Source: Ralstonia mannitolilytica (GTDB lineage Bacteria > Pseudomonadota > Gammaproteobacteria > Burkholderiales > Burkholderiaceae). From it: a stretch of DNA of 18,886 nucleotides. Of this stretch, positions 14,165 to 18,886 are shown piece by piece. Positions within the stretch are counted from its first letter, which is position 1. Every line of letters begins with the position of its first letter. Below the pieces are notes generated by a model. The model did not search any database, was not told the DNA's origin, and saw only the letters and a list, made by a program, of their open reading frames with translations. The translations under genes and the position numbers were made by a program. The stretch lies in contig NZ_CAJPVG010000022.1 in NCBI RefSeq assembly GCF_905397375.1, positions 1-18,886 on the forward strand. The letters run 5' to 3'.

Positions 14165-15133
14165 ATGATCGCCCTCGACGACCTGCGCCTGCTGGTGCGC
14201 ATTGCTGATGCCGGCAACCTGTCCGCCGCAGCACGGCAGCTTGGCTGGCTGCCCGCCACCGCCAGCGCGGCGCTCAAGCGCGTGGAAACCGAACTCGGCG
14301 CACGCCTGTTCGAACGCACCACGCGCAGCATGCGCCCGACCGAGGCCGGTCAGCGCTATCTGGGGTATGCCAGGCAAGCCCTGGAGGCACTGGACGAAGG
14401 CGCGGAAAGCCTCGGCCAGGACCGCACCGAGCTCTCCGGCCCGATCCGCATTGCGGCCACATCCGACCTGGGCCGGCACATCCTGCGCCCTTGGCTCGAC
14501 GCCTTCTGCGACGCACACCCTGGCGTGCGCATCACGCTCGTGCTCGGTGACCGGCTTGCCGACCTGATGCGCGAAGACCTCGACCTCGCGCTGCGCTACG
14601 GGCATCTGCAGGACTCGGCGCTGGTGCGGCGGCCAATGGCGATGCATCCACGCGTGATCGTCGGCGCGCCTTCGTATTTCAACCAGCACGGCCGTCCTGC
14701 GCACCCCAGTGATCTGGCCGACCACCGCTGCCTCATCATGCTGCGCAACGGCGAGCCCGTGACGCGCTGGCAGCTCACCCATGCAAGCGGCCCGGCTCCT
14801 GTCGATGTCCGTGGCGACTTTCAATGCGATGACGGCGCCGTCGTGCGCGATTGGGCCGTGGCCGGACGCGGGCTCGCATTCAAATCGTGGCTCGATGTGG
14901 CACAGGACGTGTACGCCGGCCGGCTGGAAGTCGCGCTGCCGGCCTGGAGCCACGCGCCCACGCCACTGCAGCTGGTCAGCCTCGCGCGCCGCCATCGCCC
15001 GGCGCGGCTGACCGCCTGTGCCGATTTTCTCGCGGCGCGCTTTGCCGAATTCAGCGCGCGTTATCCGTTCCCCTCGGCAAAAGCGGCGACGGCATCGTCC
15101 AGGGCCACTTCCGCCATCGCGGCGAAGACATGA
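14165..15133 (+). CDS. LysR-family transcriptional regulator (first of two)
   Basis: This encodes 322 residues from the ATG at 14165; a TTG six bases earlier is in frame but unlikely. The N-terminal winged helix-turn-helix spans about residues 1-60 (LDDLRLLVRIADAGNLSAAA, then VETELGARLFERTTRSMRPT). The effector-binding domain starts near residue 90 with GPIRIAATSDLGRHILRPWL and follows the short-loop subtype close to CrgA/AaeR-like regulators. It is divergent from the VOC gene, with a LysR-type dyad in the shared region, so it probably controls that gene and itself in response to an unknown small molecule. Its last 24 codons lie antisense to the 3' end of the second LysR gene. Those residues (Ala/Ser/Thr-rich) extend beyond the normal end of the family and look like an accidental tail. 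Confidence 0.93.
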   Translation: MIALDDLRLLVRIADAGNLSAAARQLGWLPATASAALKRVETELGARLFERTTRSMRPTEAGQRYLGYARQALEALDEGAESLGQDRTELSGPIRIAATSDLGRHILRPWLDAFCDAHPGVRITLVLGDRLADLMREDLDLALRYGHLQDSALVRRPMAMHPRVIVGAPSYFNQHGRPAHPSDLADHRCLIMLRNGEPVTRWQLTHASGPAPVDVRGDFQCDDGAVVRDWAVAGRGLAFKSWLDVAQDVYAGRLEVALPAWSHAPTPLQLVSLARRHRPARLTACADFLAARFAEFSARYPFPSAKAATASSRATSAIAAKT

Positions 15134-16008
15134 TCGCGTAGCCAGCGGCTGGCTGCGTCCTGGTCGCTGCTGGTGTGCCAGTACAGGTAGAGCTCCAGCG
15201 GCGGCACGTTGAACGGCAGCGGCAGCATGACGTTGCCATATGGCTCGTTGGCAATGCGCGCATACCGGACCGGCAGCGTGGCCAACAGGTCCGTGCAGCT
15301 CACCACGCGGCACGCAGCCGGATAGTGCTGGCAGCGCAGCCGCACACGGCGCTCGTGGCCCAGCCGGCGCAATTCCACATCTTCAAGGCCCGCCCCGCGC
15401 CGCCGTGACGACACATGCACGTGCTCGCATGCCAGATAGCGCTCCAGCGTGAGCGGCCCCTGCGTGACCGGGTGGCCGGGGCGCGCCAGCACCACCATCG
15501 GATCGTTCAGCAGCGGCGCATGCCGAATGGCGGGCGATGCGGGCAGCAGGATGTCGGCCGCTGCGTCGATCGTCCCGGCCAGCAGCTCCGCCTCCAGCTG
15601 GCGGCGGTCTCCACGCACGGTCGTCAGGTCGATGCGCGGGGCCTCCTTGGCGATGGCCGCCATGAGCGGCGGCAGCAGTGTCGCCTCCAGCGCGTCGCGC
15701 ATCGACAGCGTGAAGCGGCGTTCACTGGTGGCCGGATCGAAGCGCGTGCCCTCGCGCAGGGTGCGCTCGAAACCCTGCAGCGCGGTGCGAACCTCGGCGA
15801 TGAGCGTGCGGGCCAGCGGCGTCGGCACCATGCCTTGTCCGCGGCGCTCGAACAGCGCGTCGTCGAACAGCTCACGCAGCCGGCCCAGCGCGTGGCTGAC
15901 CGCCGGCTGCGTCAGGTTGAGCGTACGCGCGGCCGCAGTGATGCCGCCTTCCGTATAGATGGCATCGAAGACCACGAACAGGTTCAGGTCGACGCGGGAA
16001 ATATGCAT
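15061..16008 (-). CDS. LysR-family transcriptional regulator (second), NodD/SyrM-like subtype
   Basis: This encodes 315 residues from the ATG at 16008. The opening ISRVDLNLFVVFDAIYTEGG, then LTQPAVSHALGRLRELFDDA and LFERRGQGMVPTP, is the winged helix-turn-helix of the DLNLL subgroup (NodD/LeuO/SyrM-like), which often controls catabolic genes. The effector domain runs from about residue 90. It is divergent from the PaaI-like thioesterase gene with 67 bases between starts, so that gene and possibly the acyl-CoA dehydrogenase after it are its likely targets. ATTGTA at 16048-16053 reads TACAAT on the minus strand, a possible -10 box. No strong ribosome binding site precedes the start. The 3' end overlaps the convergent LysR gene by 73 bases. 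Confidence 0.93.
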   Translation of the reverse strand: MHISRVDLNLFVVFDAIYTEGGITAAARTLNLTQPAVSHALGRLRELFDDALFERRGQGMVPTPLARTLIAEVRTALQGFERTLREGTRFDPATSERRFTLSMRDALEATLLPPLMAAIAKEAPRIDLTTVRGDRRQLEAELLAGTIDAAADILLPASPAIRHAPLLNDPMVVLARPGHPVTQGPLTLERYLACEHVHVSSRRRGAGLEDVELRRLGHERRVRLRCQHYPAACRVVSCTDLLATLPVRYARIANEPYGNVMLPLPFNVPPLELYLYWHTSSDQDAASRWLRDHVFAAMAEVALDDAVAAFAEGNG

Positions 16009-16075
16009 GACATTGATGAACGGCAATCCACGAAATTCATTTTTCTTATTGTAGGCCAAGGCTTATGCTGGGCGC
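16009..16075. promoter_or_regulatory. Divergent promoter region of LysR and thioesterase genes
   Basis: This 67-base gap contains an interrupted dyad, ATTG (16012-16015) with CAAT (16024-16027), next to the LysR start. A minus-strand TACAAT is at 16048-16053. Autoregulation and control of the thioesterase gene by the LysR protein are expected by family habit; the dyad is short and could be chance. Confidence 0.3.
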
Positions 16076-16516
16076 ATGACGATTGCCCAGTCCGCACCCA
16101 CCGTCCCCGCCGGCTTTGAAACGCTGACCAGGCCCAGCCCCTTCCTGACGATGCTCGGGCCGGTGTATGCGCGTGGCATGGGCCCGTCGATGGTGATGGG
16201 CTTTCATGTGCTGGCACACCACCTGAACCGGCGCGGCATCCTGCACGGCGGAGTGGTCGCCTCGCTGGCCGACGCGGCGCTCGGGTATTGCCTGGCAGAG
16301 CCCGGCGAAGGCACCGGAGGCGCGCTGGCCATGTCCACAGCCAGCCTGACGGTGGATTTCATCGCCTCTGCCGGAGAAGGCGACTGGATCGAGATCACCC
16401 CGGAAGGGTTGCGCACGGGCAGCAAGCTGGCCTTTGCGCAGGCCCTTTTCCACTGCGGCGACCGGTTGGTTGCCCGCGCCAGTGCCGTGTTTGCAGTGCT
16501 CGGCGGGCGTGTCTGA
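16076..16516 (+). CDS. PaaI-like acyl-CoA thioesterase (hotdog fold, 4HBT family)
   Basis: This encodes 146 residues. It would hydrolyse an acyl-CoA to the free acid and CoA in the cytoplasm. The hotdog signature is NRRGILHGGVVASLADAALG, with Asn51, His57-Gly58-Gly59 on the active-site loop and Asp66 as the likely catalytic acid on the central helix. The strand TASLTVDFIASAGEGDWIEI and the final LVARASAVFAVL follow the PaaI pattern. The start is close behind the divergent LysR promoter. The acyl-CoA dehydrogenase gene begins 78 bases after the stop and may share the transcript. PaaI-type enzymes often relieve CoA trapped in dead-end aromatic or hydroxylated acyl-CoAs, which would suit the surrounding pathway, but the substrate is not readable here. 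Confidence 0.9.
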   Translation: MTIAQSAPTVPAGFETLTRPSPFLTMLGPVYARGMGPSMVMGFHVLAHHLNRRGILHGGVVASLADAALGYCLAEPGEGTGGALAMSTASLTVDFIASAGEGDWIEITPEGLRTGSKLAFAQALFHCGDRLVARASAVFAVLGGRV

Positions 16517-16594
16517 CGCATAGCCGAGCGTCTGGTCTGAACTGATTGATGGCTGCCCGTTCGAGGCGCTTGTTCGATGTACTGAGGAGACACC

Positions 16595-17854
16595 ATGAAT
16601 TTCGATTACACGCCCAAGGTCAAGGAAATGCAGGCACGCCTGCTCGAGTTCTTCGACCAGCACATCTACCCGAACGAGCACCGCTTCCACGAAGAAATCG
16701 AAGCCAACCGCCGTGCCGGCAACGCGTGGATTCCGACCAAGCTCATCGAAGAACTCAAGCCGCTGGCACGCAAGGCCGGGCTGTGGAACCTGTTCCTGCC
16801 GCGTTCGCCGCGCGCGCCCGAAGGCCTGTCGAACCTCGAATACGCGCCGCTGTGCGAAATCATGGGCCGGGTGCCCTGGGCGCCGGAAGTGTTCAACTGC
16901 TCCGCGCCCGACACCGGCAACATGGAAACGCTGGAGCGCTACGCGTCCGAAGAGCTGAAAGACCGCTGGCTGGAGCCGCTGCTGCGTGGCGAGATCCGCT
17001 CGGCCTTCCTGATGACCGAGCCGGCCGTGGCCTCGTCGGACGCCACCAACATCGAATGCCGCATCGAACGTCAAGGCGACGAGTACGTCATCAACGGCCG
17101 CAAGTGGTGGTCGTCGGGCGCCGGCGACCCGCGCTGCGCCGTCTACATCGTCATGGGCAAGACCAACCCCGATGCCGGCCGCCACGAGCAGCAATCGATG
17201 ATCGTGGTGCCCGCCAACACGCCCGGCATCACGGTCATGCGCCCGCTGAGCGTGTTCGGTTACGACGATGCACCGCACGGCCACATGGAAGTCGACCTCA
17301 AAGACGTGCGCGTGCCGGTGGGCAACATCCTGCTCGGTGAAGGCCGCGGCTTCGAGATCGCGCAGGGCCGCCTCGGCCCGGGCCGTATCCACCACTGCAT
17401 GCGCAGCATCGGCGTGGCCGAGCGCGCGCTCGAACTGATGTGCAAGCGCTTGAGTTCCCGCATCGCATTCGGCAAGGCCATCGCGCAGCACAGCGTCTGG
17501 CACGAACGCATTGCCGAAGCCCGCTGCATGATCGAACAGGCCCGCCTGCTGACGCTCAAGGCCGCGTACATGATGGACACCGTCGGCAACAAGGTCGCCA
17601 AGGCCGAGATCGCGATGATCAAGGTCGTGGCCCCGAACATCGCCTGCCAGATCGTCGACTGGGCGATCCAGGCACACGGCGGCGGCGGCGTGTCGGGCGA
17701 CTTCCCGCTGGCCTCAGCCTACGCACACCAGCGCACGCTGCGCCTGGCCGACGGCCCGGACGAAGTGCACCGCGCCGCCATCGCCAAGCTGGAACTGGCC
17801 AAGCATCTGCACCTGAAGGACGTTGTCGACATGCCGGTCACGCGCGGCGCCTGA
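16595..17854 (+). CDS. Acyl-CoA dehydrogenase family protein, ACAD10/11 type (LvaC-like candidate)
   Basis: This encodes 419 residues, with GAGGAG (16584-16589) 5 bases before the ATG. The fold is complete: helical N-terminal domain (about 1-135), FAD-contacting middle domain with SAFLMTEPAVASSDATNIEC and INGRKWWSSGAG, and C-terminal helical domain with RIAFGKAIAQHSVW and AIQAHGGGGVSGDFPLA. The ending LRLADGPDEVHRAAIAKLEL is the hallmark of the ACAD10/ACAD11 group. At the place of the catalytic Glu of medium-chain dehydrogenase (YEGT) it has Asp386 (ADGP). Members of this group, with LvaC of Pseudomonas putida, take part in turning 4-phosphoacyl-CoA into enoyl-CoA. The kinase half of such a system is encoded at 12544. 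It would use FAD in the cytoplasm; electron transfer to ETF is possible but not shown. Confidence 0.94.
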   Translation: MNFDYTPKVKEMQARLLEFFDQHIYPNEHRFHEEIEANRRAGNAWIPTKLIEELKPLARKAGLWNLFLPRSPRAPEGLSNLEYAPLCEIMGRVPWAPEVFNCSAPDTGNMETLERYASEELKDRWLEPLLRGEIRSAFLMTEPAVASSDATNIECRIERQGDEYVINGRKWWSSGAGDPRCAVYIVMGKTNPDAGRHEQQSMIVVPANTPGITVMRPLSVFGYDDAPHGHMEVDLKDVRVPVGNILLGEGRGFEIAQGRLGPGRIHHCMRSIGVAERALELMCKRLSSRIAFGKAIAQHSVWHERIAEARCMIEQARLLTLKAAYMMDTVGNKVAKAEIAMIKVVAPNIACQIVDWAIQAHGGGGVSGDFPLASAYAHQRTLRLADGPDEVHRAAIAKLELAKHLHLKDVVDMPVTRGA

Positions 17855-17886
17855 TACGCCGCACGGCCGTACCGTTCACTCCTTAA

Positions 17887-17911
17887 CCCCGCCTTGAGCG
17901 GGGATTTTTTT
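17887..17911 (+). terminator. Rho-independent terminator after the acyl-CoA dehydrogenase gene
   Basis: A perfect 6-bp stem CCCCGC / GCGGGG with a 5-base loop is followed by one A and seven T. It lies 32 bases after the stop codon and separates the acyl-CoA dehydrogenase gene from yfcG. Confidence 0.94.
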
Positions 17912-18023
17912 GCCCGCTGCCCGGCGTCTGCGCGTTTCTGCGTTCTGTGCTGGAATGGAACACTTTGCGGGCTGCTGGTGGCCCGCACCTCTCTTCCCGG
18001 TCAGAAGCCAAGGAGCGAACTCG

Positions 18024-18716
18024 ATGATCGACGTCTATAGCTGGGCCACGCCCAACGGGCACAAAGTGCACATCATGCTGGAAGAATGCGAGCTGCCTTA
18101 CCGCGTTCACGGCATCAACATCGGCGCCGGCGACCAGTTCAAACCCGACTTCCTCAAGATCAGCCCCAACAACAAGATCCCGGCCATCGTCGATCAGGAT
18201 GGCCCGGACGGCAAACCGATCTCGCTGTTCGAATCGGGCGCGATCCTGCTGTACCTCGCCGGCAAGACGGGCAAGTTCCTGCCCGACGACGTGCGCGGCA
18301 AATACGAAGTGCTGCAGTGGCTGATGTTCCAGATGGGCGGCGTCGGCCCGATGCTCGGCCAGGCGCACCACTTCCGCATCTACGCGCCCGAGAAGATCGA
18401 GTACGCGGTCAATCGGTATACGAACGAAGCCAAGCGGCTGTATGGCGTGATCGACAAGCGCCTGGGTGAATCGAAGTTCCTCGGCGGCGCGGATTACTCC
18501 ATCGCCGACATTGCGACGTGGCCGTGGCTGCGCAGCTGGAAGAACCAGGGGATCGAGCTGTCGGATTATCCGAAGCTGCAGCGCTGGTTTGAAGCGATTG
18601 AAGAACGCCCCGCCGTACAGCGCGCGGTGAAGGTGCTCGCCAAGGAACGGCCGGCTGTGCAGGACGACAAAGCGAAGGAGATTCTCTTCGGGGCGACGCA
18701 GTACGAGCGGCGTTGA
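18024..18716 (+). CDS. yfcG: Glutathione S-transferase, YfcG-type disulfide-bond oxidoreductase (Nu class)
   Basis: This encodes 230 residues, with AAGGAG (18010-18015) 8 bases before the ATG. The N-terminus MIDVYSWATPNGHKVHIMLE matches E. coli YfcG (MIDLY, TPNGHK), keeping Thr9 and Asn11, which contact glutathione disulfide in that enzyme. Further matches are FLKISPNNKIPAIVD, SLFESGAILLYLA, VGPMLGQAHHF and YSIADIATWPWL. YfcG-type proteins bind two glutathiones and reduce disulfides in the cytoplasm without a catalytic cysteine. The protein is about 15 residues longer than the E. coli form, in a charged C-terminal extension after ERPAVQRA. It has its own transcription unit between two terminators, and an insertion sequence begins 59 bases after its stop. 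Confidence 0.94.
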   Translation: MIDVYSWATPNGHKVHIMLEECELPYRVHGINIGAGDQFKPDFLKISPNNKIPAIVDQDGPDGKPISLFESGAILLYLAGKTGKFLPDDVRGKYEVLQWLMFQMGGVGPMLGQAHHFRIYAPEKIEYAVNRYTNEAKRLYGVIDKRLGESKFLGGADYSIADIATWPWLRSWKNQGIELSDYPKLQRWFEAIEERPAVQRAVKVLAKERPAVQDDKAKEILFGATQYERR

Positions 18717-18738
18717 TCTGGCGTTTTCCTTTTGCTGG

Positions 18739-18767
18739 AAGGGCTGCCTTGTTTGGTGGCCTTTTTT
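18739..18767 (+). terminator. Probable terminator after yfcG
   Basis: AAGG and CTGCC pair with GGTGG and CCTT around a 6-base loop (18739-18763), with one bulged G and two G-T wobbles. The run of T continues to 18767, followed by more T-rich sequence. It lies 22 bases after the yfcG stop. Confidence 0.6.
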
Positions 18768-18775
18768 GTTTTTGT

Positions 18776-18802
18776 TGACCCGTCCTGAATAAGGTTGACA
18801 CT
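18776..18802 (+). repeat. Left terminal inverted repeat of the IS3-family element
   Basis: These 27 bases start with TGACCC and contain GTCCTGA and AGGTTGACACT. They match the reverse complement of 451-477 at 21 positions, with mismatches confined to two clusters. Confidence 0.8.
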
Positions 18803-18830
18803 TTTTCCTGGTGGAGCAAGGAGAGTCAAG

Positions 18831-18886
18831 ATGCAAGGGGCAAAGAAGCGAACGCAGCGGGACTACAGTCTGGCTTTTACGCTGTC
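18831..18886 (+). CDS. IS3-family transposase OrfA, N-terminal fragment (3' end outside window)
   Basis: Eighteen complete codons are visible before the window ends. AAGGAG (18818-18823) lies 7 bases before the ATG. The peptide begins MQGAKKRTQRDYSLAFTL, which resembles the start of IS3-family OrfA proteins, where a basic leader precedes a helix-turn-helix that recognises the terminal repeats. OrfA is normally joined to OrfB by a -1 frameshift to make the full transposase. The position just inside a left terminal repeat supports the call. Whether this copy is intact cannot be seen. Confidence 0.75.
   Translation, partial: MQGAKKRTQRDYSLAFTL

Larger units (their letters stand above)
18776..18886 (+). 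mobile_element. IS3-family insertion sequence, left-hand end (partial)
   Basis: The element begins with TGACCCGTCCTGA at 18776. It is inverted relative to the right end at 451-477 of the element at the left edge, with 21 of 27 bases matching. An orfA gene with its own ribosome binding site starts 55 bases in. The orientation is the same as that of the left-edge element, so the two are direct copies or close relatives. The rest lies outside the window. Confidence 0.85.

Noticed and set aside
9454..16516. A phenylacetate (paa) degradation cluster, suggested by PaaH-, PaaG- and PaaI-like proteins
   Set aside because: No epoxidase (paaABCDE), ligase (paaK) or ring-cleavage (paaZ) gene is present, and the three genes are spread over two transcription units. 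General acyl-CoA catabolism fits better.
16046..17677. Long minus-strand open frame (543 codons) opposite the thioesterase and acyl-CoA dehydrogenase genes
   Set aside because: The plus-strand genes have motifs and ribosome binding sites, while the antisense product has none and is an effect of GC-rich third positions.

Overview
The window is about 65-70% GC by eye, with the dense codon usage and gene families of a Burkholderiales beta-proteobacterium. A Ralstonia of the pickettii/solanacearum group fits best; this rests on protein recognition (DUF2863 protein, YfcG- and YbdL-type enzymes, ACAD10/11-type acyl-CoA dehydrogenase) and is an inference. Apart from the two edges the DNA looks like ordinary chromosome. 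I see no rRNA, tRNA, CRISPR array or phage genes.

Layout. 1-477: right end of an IS3-family element (3' part of orfB plus terminal inverted repeat). 622-2220: a small Ala/Pro-rich membrane protein and a DUF2863 protein, closed by a clear terminator. 2378-4941: a secreted solute-binding protein without its transporter, then a lipoprotein with a histone-H1-like lysine-rich tail. 4981-6914 (minus): an M14 zinc carboxypeptidase overlapping yaaA. 6952-8671 (plus): an orphan PIN-domain protein and a YbdL-type methionine aminotransferase. 8687-9340 (minus): a glutathione S-transferase. 9454-13632 (plus): a compact run of a PaaH-like 3-hydroxyacyl-CoA dehydrogenase, a crotonase, a histidine phosphatase and an APH-fold phosphotransferase. 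13641-16008: a VOC protein and two LysR regulators, the regulators converging tail to tail. 16076-17854: a PaaI-like thioesterase and an ACAD10/11-type acyl-CoA dehydrogenase, ended by a terminator. 18024-18716: yfcG. 18776-18886: left end of an IS3-family element with the same type of inverted repeat and in the same orientation as the one at the left edge.

How the genes fit together. The centre (9454-17854) looks like an acyl-CoA catabolic island. The phosphotransferase and the acyl-CoA dehydrogenase match the two halves of the fused eukaryotic ACAD11 protein. They also match the LvaA/LvaC logic of bacterial 4-hydroxyvalerate (levulinate) breakdown: a kinase phosphorylates a 4-hydroxyacyl-CoA and a dehydrogenase-fold enzyme then removes the phosphate. 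A hydroxyacyl-CoA dehydrogenase, a crotonase with a PaaG-like active site, a thioesterase and a phosphatase surround them, so a 4-hydroxy-acid or lactone-derived acid pathway is a reasonable hypothesis. A 26-bp palindrome between the divergent glutathione S-transferase and hydroxyacyl-CoA dehydrogenase genes is a likely repressor site. The two IS3-type ends in direct orientation make the roughly 18 kb between them a candidate for IS-mediated deletion or amplification.
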